Source: Nonomuraea cypriaca (GTDB taxonomy: Bacteria; Actinomycetota; Actinomycetes; Streptosporangiales; Streptosporangiaceae). From it: DNA of 40,312 nucleotides. The DNA is taken from the NCBI RefSeq assembly GCF_015645445.1, contig NZ_JADOGI010000090.1, positions 1-40,312 of the forward strand. The letters are read 5' to 3'. Position numbers and translations under genes: made by a program. Positions 23,966 through 30,384 of this stretch are shown piece by piece. Each line of letters opens with the position of its first letter. The stretch's first letter is position 1. Under the pieces are notes generated by a model. The model did not search any database and was not told the origin of the DNA. It worked only from the letters and a program-made list of their open reading frames with translations.

Positions 23966-24634
23966 TCAGGATTGCGTTCTGCGCCGATTGGAGCTCTGCA
24001 GGTGCTCGCGCATCCTGATCGCCGCGATCTCCGGATTTCCCTCCACGAGCGCGTCGTGAATGGCGCGGTGCTCCTTCGCCGCGTGGTGCGCCCCCGTGTT
24101 GCCGAGCTTCGAGAACAACCGGAACCGCTGCATCTGCCCGTTGAGCGAGCGGTAGGCGGTTTCCAGGAAGGGGTTGTCCGACTGTTGCGCGATGAGCATG
24201 TGGAACCTGTCGTCGGCCGCCCAATAGTGCCTGAACGAGCTCGACTGCGTGTCCGCGAGACCGGCCGATTCGTCCAGCTCCTCGACCGACAGACGCAATT
24301 CCTCGAGAAACTCGGGGGTCGTCCGGCGGCAGGTCTCATAAGTCAACGCGGGCTCGAGGACGATGCGCGCGTCCATCAGCTTGGCGACCTCCCTTTCCGT
24401 GAACATCGGCGCCACCCGATATCCCTTCAGCGCCTCGCGGACGACCAGGCCGGTATGTTCGAGCCGGGCCAGGGCCTCCCTGAGCGGGGTCTGGCTCACG
24501 TCGAGTTCGCGCGAGAGCGCGCCGATATTCAGCGGCTCACCCGGCGCCCGCTTCCCCGCCATGAACTGATCGAGCAGTACGTCGTACATCTGATCGGCAA
24601 GGGGTTGTTTCTTCCTGCGGGCTGCGGACGTCAT
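23966..24634 (-). CDS. GntR-family regulator (FCD domain)
   Basis: 222 residues. The N-terminal winged helix-turn-helix (~12-75) has PGEPLNIGALSRELDVSQTP then LREALARLEHTGLV. The all-helical FCD effector domain (~80-215) keeps likely metal-ligand residues (Asp and His in ADDRFHMLI, His in KEHRAIHDAL and REHLQ). Such regulators usually repress sugar-acid genes until an organic acid binds. It lies between the transporter genes and the divergent catabolic operon, and its likely operator (TATAGTA palindrome) sits in front of both. Start: ATG at 24634 with GAGGAAGAG upstream; the longer in-frame reading upstream overlaps the promoter. Confidence 0.9.
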   Translation of the reverse strand: MTSAARRKKQPLADQMYDVLLDQFMAGKRAPGEPLNIGALSRELDVSQTPLREALARLEHTGLVVREALKGYRVAPMFTEREVAKLMDARIVLEPALTYETCRRTTPEFLEELRLSVEELDESAGLADTQSSSFRHYWAADDRFHMLIAQQSDNPFLETAYRSLNGQMQRFRLFSKLGNTGAHHAAKEHRAIHDALVEGNPEIAAIRMREHLQSSNRRRTQS

Positions 24635-24719
24635 CACTCTTCCTCTCGTCTGTTGAAGTATCTCAGGATGCGGTCCGCATTCCCTTCGTACGCGGTGCCG
24701 AACGCTCCAGCACCCATGG

Positions 24720-24730
24720 CTATAGTATAG
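24720..24730. promoter_or_regulatory. Perfect palindrome CTATAGTATAG, candidate GntR operator
   Basis: CTATA-G-TATAG lies between the divergent gntR (start 24634) and dehydrogenase (start 24763), 33 bases before the latter. The TATAGTA core recurs twice upstream of the TRAP-like operon (22184, and inverted at 22211). TATAGT also resembles a -10 box, so operator and promoter may overlap here. Confidence 0.6.
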
Positions 24731-24762
24731 CGAGAGTCCTGACATATCCGGAGGCGCCACAC

Positions 24763-25752
24763 ATGACCACCCACCGCGTGCTCGTCACCACCGCGTGGCT
24801 GAGACCTGGTGATCACGTTGACCAGATGCTCAGAGAGGCCGGTTTCGAGGTCGTGCACTCCTCCTTCAAGGACCGTGAGCCGACCGGCGAGCCGCTCATC
24901 GACGTCGTGCGGGGCTTCCACGGCATCGTCGCGGGCACGGACGCGTTCACCCCCGAGGTGATCGCGGCGGCGCGGGAGCTGCGGGTGCTGGGCCGTACGG
25001 GCGTCGGTTACGACAACATCGACGTGGCCGCGGCCACCGAGCACGACGTCGCGGTGTGCTTCACCCCGGCCGTCAACCGCCGCTCGGTCGCCGAGCACGT
25101 GCTGGCCCTCATGCTCAACTGCGCCCGGCTGATCCCCCAGAACGTCCGGTCCGTCAGGGCCGGCGGATGGGACCAGGTCAGCGGTCGCGAGCTGGCCGGG
25201 GCGAAGCTGGGCATCGTCGGCCTCGGCTCCATCGGCAAGCTCGTGGCGCGGCTGGCGATCGCCCTCGGCATGGAGGTGCTCGCCTTCGACGCGCGCCTCG
25301 ACGGGGAGTTCGCGCGGGAGCACGGCATCCGCGAGGTCACGCTGGACGACCTGCTCAGGGAGTCGGACTTCGTCAGTCTGCACCTGTTCCTCGACGGCTC
25401 GACGTACCACCTGATCGACGATCGGGCGCTCGCCCTGATGAAGCCGTCCGCGTACCTGATCAACACCGCCCGCGGCGGCGTGGTGGACGAGGAGGCGCTG
25501 GCCGACGCGATCGAGCGCGGCGCGATCGCGGGCGCGGCGCTGGACGTGACCGAGGTCGAGCCGCTGCCGGCCGGCAGCAGGCTGCGGGAGTTCGGCAACG
25601 TCATCGTCACCGCCCACATCGGCGCCGCCACCACCGAGTCACGCGCCAGGTCGGGCGCGATGGCCGCGCGGGCCGTCATCGACGTGCTCAACGGCCGGCC
25701 CCCCGAGTACGTCGTCAACCCCGAATACGCCACCCTCACCCCGACGAAGTGA
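24763..25752 (+). CDS. D-2-hydroxyacid dehydrogenase (phosphoglycerate-dehydrogenase-like)
   Basis: 329 residues of the D-isomer-specific 2-hydroxyacid dehydrogenase family. It has a substrate domain (~1-105 and C-terminal), NAD-binding domain (~106-290) with GLGSIG (153-158), and the catalytic set Arg237 (NTARGG), Glu266 and His285 (TAHIGA). It oxidises or reduces 2R-hydroxy acids. As the first gene of the tetronate-type operon it is a good candidate for oxidising L-threonate or D-erythronate (both 2R) to 2-oxotetronate, a step done by the unrelated LtnD in described pathways. This assignment is inference from context. The ATG at 24763 follows GGAGG; the next gene starts 7 bases after the stop. 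Confidence 0.88.
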   Translation: MTTHRVLVTTAWLRPGDHVDQMLREAGFEVVHSSFKDREPTGEPLIDVVRGFHGIVAGTDAFTPEVIAAARELRVLGRTGVGYDNIDVAAATEHDVAVCFTPAVNRRSVAEHVLALMLNCARLIPQNVRSVRAGGWDQVSGRELAGAKLGIVGLGSIGKLVARLAIALGMEVLAFDARLDGEFAREHGIREVTLDDLLRESDFVSLHLFLDGSTYHLIDDRALALMKPSAYLINTARGGVVDEEALADAIERGAIAGAALDVTEVEPLPAGSRLREFGNVIVTAHIGAATTESRARSGAMAARAVIDVLNGRPPEYVVNPEYATLTPTK

Positions 25753-25758
25753 GGCCCC

Positions 25759-26550
25759 ATGCCCAGCGAACTGCGCTTCGACGCGAACCTGAAATGGCTG
25801 TTCACCGAGCTGCCGTTCGAGCGGCGATTCGACGCCGCCGCCGCGGCCGGCTTCCTGGCGGTCGAGTACGCCTCACCGTACGAACACGATCCCGCGGCCC
25901 TCAACCGGCGACTCAAGGACGCCGGCCTGGAGCAGATCCTCATCAACACGCCCGCCGGCGCTCCCGGCACCCCCGGGCGATCCGGTTACGCGTGCATCCC
26001 CGGCCAGGTGGCGGAGTTCCGCGACGGGGTCAGCCGGGCGCTGGAGTACGCGGTCGCGCTCGGCAGCGACTTCGTCCACGTCATGGGCGGGCTGCGCCCG
26101 GCCGGGGTGAGCAGGGATCGCGCGTTCGCCCGTTTCGTCACCAACATCGCCTGGGCCGCCGAGCAGGCGCGCGGGACCGGGGTGCGGCTGCTGCTGGAGG
26201 CGCAGAACAACCGGGACGCGCCCGGCTTCATCCTGGACACGCAGGCGCAGGCGGCGGCCGTGGTTGACGCGGTGGACGCCGACAACGTCGGCATCATGTT
26301 CGACGCCTACCACGCCCAGATCGACGAGGGCGATCTCGTGACCAAGATCGCGGAGCTGGCGCCGTACACGTGGCACTACCAGGTGGCGGATCCGCCCTCA
26401 CGGCACGAACCCGGCACCGGTGAGATCGGCTGGCCCGCCGTGTTCCGCGCCATCGGGGACACCGGCTACACCGGCTGGATCGGCTGCGAATACCGCCCGG
26501 CCGGCGCCACCACGGACGGGCTGGGCTGGATCGAGGAGCTGACCCGATGA
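25759..26550 (+). CDS. otnI: 2-oxotetronate isomerase, hydroxypyruvate-isomerase family (OtnI-like)
   Basis: 263 residues, TIM barrel. The N-terminus (RFDANLKWLFTELPFERRFD) is the Hyi/OtnI signature. Metal-binding residues Glu147 (LLLEAQN), Asp182 (MFDAYH), Gln208 (YQVAD) and Glu244 (GCEYRP) are all present. Hyi-family enzymes interconvert hydroxypyruvate and tartronate semialdehyde; OtnI interconverts 2-oxo- and 3-oxotetronate. Next to a DUF1537 kinase and a class II aldolase the OtnI role is favoured. GTGAGG precedes the ATG at 25759. Its stop overlaps the next start in ATGA. Confidence 0.87.
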   Translation: MPSELRFDANLKWLFTELPFERRFDAAAAAGFLAVEYASPYEHDPAALNRRLKDAGLEQILINTPAGAPGTPGRSGYACIPGQVAEFRDGVSRALEYAVALGSDFVHVMGGLRPAGVSRDRAFARFVTNIAWAAEQARGTGVRLLLEAQNNRDAPGFILDTQAQAAAVVDAVDADNVGIMFDAYHAQIDEGDLVTKIAELAPYTWHYQVADPPSRHEPGTGEIGWPAVFRAIGDTGYTGWIGCEYRPAGATTDGLGWIEELTR

Positions 26551-27407
26551 GCGCGCCGCGGATCGCGCTGATCAGCGCCACGCCGGCGGCGATCGGCCCC
26601 GCCGTGGCCGGGATGAACGCGGTGTTCCCCACCGCTGACACCTGGAACCTGCTCGACGACAAACTCCTCGCCGACGCCACCGGACCGGACGGGCTGACCG
26701 AACGGCTGCGGGAGCGGATGCGCCGCCTCATCCGGCACGCCCTCGCCGAGGGCGCCTCCGGGGTGCTGCTCACATGCTCCATGTACGGTCCCGTCACTCG
26801 TGACTTCGACGGCGCGGTCCCGGTGCTGGCGGCCGACGAGGCCGCGTTCGCCGAGGTCGCGGCGGGCGGCTACCGAAGCGTCCTCGTCGTCGCCAGCCTC
26901 GACTCCGCCCGCACCGACTCGATGACCCGCCTCCGCGCCGCCCTCACCACCACAGACGCCCCGGCCACCGACGCCGCAGATCCAGCAACCCCGGCACCCG
27001 GCACCTCGGGGACCGGCACCCCCAGGACCGGCACCCCGGAGACCCTCGGGACCGGCAATCCCGGGATCGGCGCCCTTGGGACCGGCACCCCGGAGACCAG
27101 CACCCCCAGGGCCGGCAACGCGGGGATCGACGGGCCCGGAGCCGGGGACGCAAAGACCGGGGATGTGGAGGTCGCCGGGGTCGTGTCACGGGAGGCGTTC
27201 GAGGCGACGCGGGTCGGTGACCATCAGGCTCTCCTGCGCGCGCTTCATGAGGCATGCGCGCCCTACGAGACGGACGCCGTGTTCCTGGCCCAGTACTCGC
27301 TCGCTCCCGTCGCCGAAGAGCTGTCACGGGCGCTCGGCAAACCGGTCATCTCAGGCCCACAAGCCGCAGCGACCCAACTGAAAGCCGCTCTCGAGGGGGC
27401 GGCATGA
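26547..27407 (+). CDS. Asp/Glu-racemase-superfamily protein with repeat-rich insert
   Basis: 286 residues. N-terminal part: RIALISATPAAIGPAVAGMN and GVLLTCSMYGPV with a candidate catalytic Cys77. C-terminal part: DAVFLAQYSLAPVAEELSRA, where the second catalytic cysteine of true aspartate/glutamate racemases is replaced (LAQYS). A Gly/Thr/Pro/Ala-rich insert of ~70 residues (about 134-206) splits the two lobes. The superfamily includes racemases, isomerases and arylmalonate-type decarboxylases. Loss of one cysteine argues against classical two-base racemisation. The job in this sugar-acid operon is unknown. It starts in ATGA overlap with the upstream isomerase gene, with GAGGAG before it. Confidence 0.75.
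   Translation: MSAPRIALISATPAAIGPAVAGMNAVFPTADTWNLLDDKLLADATGPDGLTERLRERMRRLIRHALAEGASGVLLTCSMYGPVTRDFDGAVPVLAADEAAFAEVAAGGYRSVLVVASLDSARTDSMTRLRAALTTTDAPATDAADPATPAPGTSGTGTPRTGTPETLGTGNPGIGALGTGTPETSTPRAGNAGIDGPGAGDAKTGDVEVAGVVSREAFEATRVGDHQALLRALHEACAPYETDAVFLAQYSLAPVAEELSRALGKPVISGPQAAATQLKAALEGAA
26946..27164 (+). repeat. Low-complexity G/T/P repeat insert inside the racemase-like gene
   Basis: The stretch repeats GGGACCGGCACCCC-type units irregularly and encodes GTGTPxT-like peptides (residues ~134-206). It interrupts an otherwise normal two-lobed fold at the domain linker and is in frame throughout. Confidence 0.75.
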
Positions 27408-27541
27408 TCGTGCTCGCCCAGTTCAAGGCCGCAACCGACCGAGCCACCGCGATCACGGAAACCCCGGTAAACCGCGCGACCGAGGGGACCCCGATCGCGG
27501 CAGCCCTGGTAAAGGTCGCGATCGAGGGGGCGGCATGATCG
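27391..27541 (+). repeat. Direct repeat flanking a small ORF (131-base spacing)
   Basis: TCGAGGGGGCGGCATGATCG occurs at 27391-27410 and 27522-27541. Each copy contains a stop/start overlap (ATGA): racemase-like stop to small ORF start, and small ORF stop to kinase start. This suggests duplication of the racemase gene's 3' end. Confidence 0.85.
27404..27538 (+). pseudogene. 44-codon ORF, probable duplicated tail of the racemase-like gene
   Basis: ATG at 27404 overlaps the racemase-like stop, and the TGA at 27536-27538 overlaps the kinase start. The peptide begins MIVLAQFKAATDRA and ends LVKVAIEGAA. It parallels the racemase-like C-terminus (FLAQYSLAP ... LKAALEGAA) in order and length (LAQ, a PV near the middle, EGAA at the end). 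The 20-base flanking repeats support a tandem duplication that has since diverged. It may be only a relic, but it is still translatable and keeps translational coupling between its neighbours. A functional small protein cannot be excluded. Confidence 0.55.
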
Positions 27542-28854
27542 GCGCGATCGCGGATGACGTCACCGGAGCCACTGATGTCGCGGTGGCGCTGCGCCGACGC
27601 GGCATTCGTACGGTGTTGTTCTTCGGCACGCCGCCGGAAGGCACCGAGCCGCCCGAGCACGACGCCATCGTGATCGCCCTGAAGACCCGCACGATACCCA
27701 AAGCCGACGCGGTCGCCCAGTCCCTCGCCGCGCTGGCCTGGCTGCGCACCCACGGCGCCCGGCAGGTCTACTTCAAGTACTGCTCCACGTTCGACTCCAC
27801 GGCGGAGGGCAACATCGGCCCGGTACTCGACGCGCTGGCCGATGCCATGGACGTGCCCGTGGTCGCCATGACGCCGAGTTCGCCGGAGCACGGGCGTACG
27901 CAGTACAACGGCTATCTGTTCGTAGGCGAGGTACTGCTCAGTGAGTCGCACATGCGCCACCACCCGCTGACCCCGATGACCGACTCGTTCCTGCCGCGCG
28001 TCCTGGACGGGCAGAGCGCGTACCGCGCGGGGGTGGTGACGCTGCCCCTGGTGCGGGAGGGGGCGATCGAGCGACGGCTGGCCGAACTGGCGTCGCAGGG
28101 CATCAGGTACGCGCTCGTGGACGCCATCGACGACGCCGACCTACTGACAGCCGGCCGGGCGCTGGCCACCGCGCCCCTGGTCGCGGGCGCAGCCGGCCTC
28201 GCCGGCGGCCTTGCCGCAACCCACCCACAGGACCCAGCCGGGCCCGCTAGCGGGCCGACCGCAACCCACCCGCAGGCCGCAGACGGGCTCGCCGGTGGGT
28301 CGGCTGCGGCCCAGCCGGGGGCCGGTCAGGACGGCGTCGGGGGATGCGCGCCGGCCGGGCCTGCGGCGGTGCTGGCCGGGAGCTGCTCGGCTCGTACGCT
28401 GGAGCAGGTCGCCGCCATGATCGCGGCGGGGCGGCCGGCGTACCGGCTGGACGCGCTCGCCGACCCGGATCCCGGCTCACTCGCCCGGTCGGCGCTGGCC
28501 TGGTACGACGCCCTGCCGGACGACTCCGGCGCACCCCTTGTCTATTCGTCGGCCGAGCCCGTGTCGCTGCGCCGCGTACAGGAGGCCCTGGGAAGTGAGC
28601 GGTCGGCGGCGATCCTGGAGTCGGCGCTCGGCCGCGTCGCCCAGGGGCTGGTGGAGCGCGGCGTCACGCGCGTGATCTCGGCCGGCGGTGAGACCTCCGG
28701 CGCCGTGGTGAGCGCGCTCGGCGTCCCCGGCGGCATGATCGGGCCCGAGGCGGCGCGCGGAGTCCCGTGGATTCTCACCACCTCCGGGCTGAGCCTCTTG
28801 CTGAAGTCCGGCAACTTCGGCGAGCCCGGCCTGCTGCTGGAGGCGTCCCGTTGA
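27535..28854 (+). CDS. otnK: Four-carbon acid sugar kinase, DUF1537 family (OtnK-like)
   Basis: 439 residues. The N-terminal domain begins MIGAIADDVTGATDVAVAL, matching the ADDxTGAxD motif of DUF1537 kinases. The C-terminal nucleotide-binding domain has the glycine-rich SAGGETSGAVVSALG (GGETS at 384-388) and ends GNFGEPGLLLEA. OtnK phosphorylates 3-oxotetronate at O4 using ATP; other members phosphorylate threonate or erythronate. The OtnI-like isomerase before it and the OtnC-like aldolase after it favour 3-oxotetronate 4-kinase. A Gly/Ala/His/Pro/Gln-rich insert of ~45 residues (about 225-268) lies between the domains. The start is in ATGA overlap; the stop overlaps the next TTG as TTGA. 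Confidence 0.9.
   Translation: MIGAIADDVTGATDVAVALRRRGIRTVLFFGTPPEGTEPPEHDAIVIALKTRTIPKADAVAQSLAALAWLRTHGARQVYFKYCSTFDSTAEGNIGPVLDALADAMDVPVVAMTPSSPEHGRTQYNGYLFVGEVLLSESHMRHHPLTPMTDSFLPRVLDGQSAYRAGVVTLPLVREGAIERRLAELASQGIRYALVDAIDDADLLTAGRALATAPLVAGAAGLAGGLAATHPQDPAGPASGPTATHPQAADGLAGGSAAAQPGAGQDGVGGCAPAGPAAVLAGSCSARTLEQVAAMIAAGRPAYRLDALADPDPGSLARSALAWYDALPDDSGAPLVYSSAEPVSLRRVQEALGSERSAAILESALGRVAQGLVERGVTRVISAGGETSGAVVSALGVPGGMIGPEAARGVPWILTTSGLSLLLKSGNFGEPGLLLEASR
28207..28335 (+). repeat. Degenerate 45-bp coding repeat inside the DUF1537 kinase gene
   Basis: GCAACCCACCC[A/G]CAGG occurs at 28216-28231 and 28261-28276 (45-base spacing), with a third decayed copy after it. It encodes ~15-residue units containing ATHPQ at the interdomain linker. 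Confidence 0.7.
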
Positions 28855-29480
28855 ACACCGAGCGCGAACAGATCATCTCGGCGGCCCGGTCGCTGTTCCA
28901 GCGTGGGCTCACCCACGGCAGCACCGGCAACCTGTCCGTACGCGTCGGCGACCGCGTCCTTGTGACCCCCACGGGTTCCAGCCTCGGCACCGTCGAGGCC
29001 GCCGAGCTGTCGCTGATCGACCTGAGCGGCGCCCACGTGGCCGGGCCCAAGCCGTCCAAGGAGGCGTTCCTGCACGCCGCGCTGCTGCGGGCGAGGCCGC
29101 GCGCGAACGCCGTCGTGCACACGCACTCCACCCACGCCGCCGCCGTGTCGTGCATGGACGGGCTCGACCCGGCGGACGCGTTGCCGCCGCTGACCGCGTA
29201 CTTCGCCATGCGGGTGGGACGGCTGCCGCTGCTGCCGTACTTCGCGCCCGGCGACCAGGGGTTGGGGCCGGCGGCGGAGGAGGCCGCGCGTACGCACTCG
29301 GCGCTGCTGCTGAGCAACCACGGCCCCATCGTGGCGGGAGCGAGCCTCGGCGCCGCGCTGGACGCCATCGAGGAACTGGAGGAGACGGCCAAGCTGTTCC
29401 TCCTCCTGCGGGACCTGCCTACGCGCCCGCTCAGCCAGGAGCAGCGCCGGGCACTCGAACCAAGTAACCAGGCCCAGTAA
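28851..29480 (+). CDS. otnC: Class II aldolase/adducin-family decarboxylase (OtnC-like)
   Basis: 209 residues. It has Gly-rich THGSTGNLSVRVGDRVLVTPTG, then PKPSKEAFLH with Glu71, the zinc ligands His90 and His92 (VHTHSTHA) and His157 (SNHGPI). These are the standard class II aldolase metal site. OtnC decarboxylates 3-oxotetronate 4-phosphate to dihydroxyacetone phosphate; the operon order fits this exactly. Start: a TTG at 28851 overlapping the kinase stop (TTGA), with GGAGG eight bases upstream. This gives a normal family length, and no ATG or GTG fits better. The gene ends in a 13-bp tandem repeat containing its stop codon. Confidence 0.88.
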   Translation: MNTEREQIISAARSLFQRGLTHGSTGNLSVRVGDRVLVTPTGSSLGTVEAAELSLIDLSGAHVAGPKPSKEAFLHAALLRARPRANAVVHTHSTHAAAVSCMDGLDPADALPPLTAYFAMRVGRLPLLPYFAPGDQGLGPAAEEAARTHSALLLSNHGPIVAGASLGAALDAIEELEETAKLFLLLRDLPTRPLSQEQRRALEPSNQAQ

Positions 29481-29539
29481 CCAGGCCCAGTAACCGGTCC
29501 AGTAACCAGGCCCCAGTAACCAGGCGCAGTAACCAGGCT
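29463..29539 (+). repeat. 12-14-bp tandem repeat spanning the OtnC-like stop codon, six units
   Basis: Units of AGTAACCAGGCCC type begin at 29463, 29476, 29489, 29501, 29515 and 29528. The OtnC-like gene's last codons and TAA stop fall in the second and third units; the rest fills the gap before the next gene. Because the unit length is not a multiple of three, TAA recurs in shifting frames. Confidence 0.9.
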
Positions 29540-29548
29540 GGAGAAACC

Positions 29549-30229
29549 ATGGCAGTAAGGCTGTTCAGCACCCTCGCGGTGAAGAAGGCGCTCGACGACG
29601 TGCTTCTCGAGGCGTTCGAGCGGGAGACCGGGATCGAGATCGACGGGGTGTACGACCCGACGACGCAGCTCCTGCTCCGCATCGAGAACGGGGAGCGGCC
29701 CGACGTGATGATCGCCGTGACGTCGTCGTTCGAGGAGTTGCGGGGGTCGGGGGTCGTGGACGTCGGTACGCGGGTGCCGGTGGCGAGGACCGGGGTTGGA
29801 CTGGCCGTGCCACCCGATACCGACCTCCCCGATGTTTCGACGTTCGAGGCGTTCAAGAAGACGCTGCTGGACGCCCGTTCCGTGGCCTACTCCCGTACCG
29901 GCGCGAGCGGGATCTACTTCGCGCGGCTCATCCAGGACCTCGGTATCGCCGACGAGATCAACGCGCGGGCCACCGTGATCGACAAGGGCTTCATCGCGCT
30001 CGCCGTGGTGGACGGCCGAGCCGACATCGCGATCCAGCAGCTGAGCGAGCTGCGCTTCGTCCCCGAGGCCCGGATCGCCGGCCCGTTCCCCGACGACGTG
30101 CAGCACTACACGGAGTTCTCGGCCGCGCTGGGAGTGGGGTCCACGGACGAGGCGAAGGCGTTCGTGGACTTCCTGACGAGCGACACCGCCAGGGCGGCGT
30201 ACGAACAGACCGGCCTGGAAATGCCATAA
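29549..30229 (+). CDS. ModA-like substrate-binding-fold protein without signal peptide
   Basis: 226 residues with the type II periplasmic-binding fold of the ModA group: VRLFSTLAVKKALDDVLLEA then FERETG, GERPDVMIAVTSSFEELRGSG, AYSRTGASGIYFARLIQDLG, GRADIAIQQLSEL, and a final AKAFVDFLTSDTARAAYEQTG. These are normally exported molybdate or oxyanion binding proteins. Here the protein starts directly at the first strand, and the open frame upstream is only repeat sequence, so no signal peptide exists and it should be cytoplasmic. Its place as last gene of the operon suggests sensing, binding or acting on a pathway acid; its function is unknown. The ATG at 29549 follows GGAG. Confidence 0.8.
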   Translation: MAVRLFSTLAVKKALDDVLLEAFERETGIEIDGVYDPTTQLLLRIENGERPDVMIAVTSSFEELRGSGVVDVGTRVPVARTGVGLAVPPDTDLPDVSTFEAFKKTLLDARSVAYSRTGASGIYFARLIQDLGIADEINARATVIDKGFIALAVVDGRADIAIQQLSELRFVPEARIAGPFPDDVQHYTEFSAALGVGSTDEAKAFVDFLTSDTARAAYEQTGLEMP

Positions 30230-30269
30230 CCCACAGCGGGCCTTCGGTCAGGAAAGCCGGAACAAGGAC

Positions 30270-30304
30270 CCGCTGTCCGGAACGGCCAACGTTCCGGACA
30301 GCGG
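30270..30304. terminator. Strong hairpin after the sugar-acid operon
   Basis: CGCTGTCCGGAACG (30271-30284) pairs perfectly with its complement (30290-30303) around a 5-base loop, and one more pair extends it to 30270/30304. It sits between convergent genes (ModA-like and LuxR) and probably ends transcription from both sides. No T-tract. Confidence 0.75.
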
Positions 30305-30384
30305 TAACGACGGCCCGCCGCCCCGGACGAACGGCCGGCTCAAGTCCGGGAACGAAGGCCCGTGGCGACGAAGGCCCGTGACGG

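Noticed and set aside
22233..24224. 663-residue minus-strand frame opposite the TRAP-like genes
   Set aside because: Its composition is typical of a complement of membrane-protein codons. No family features.
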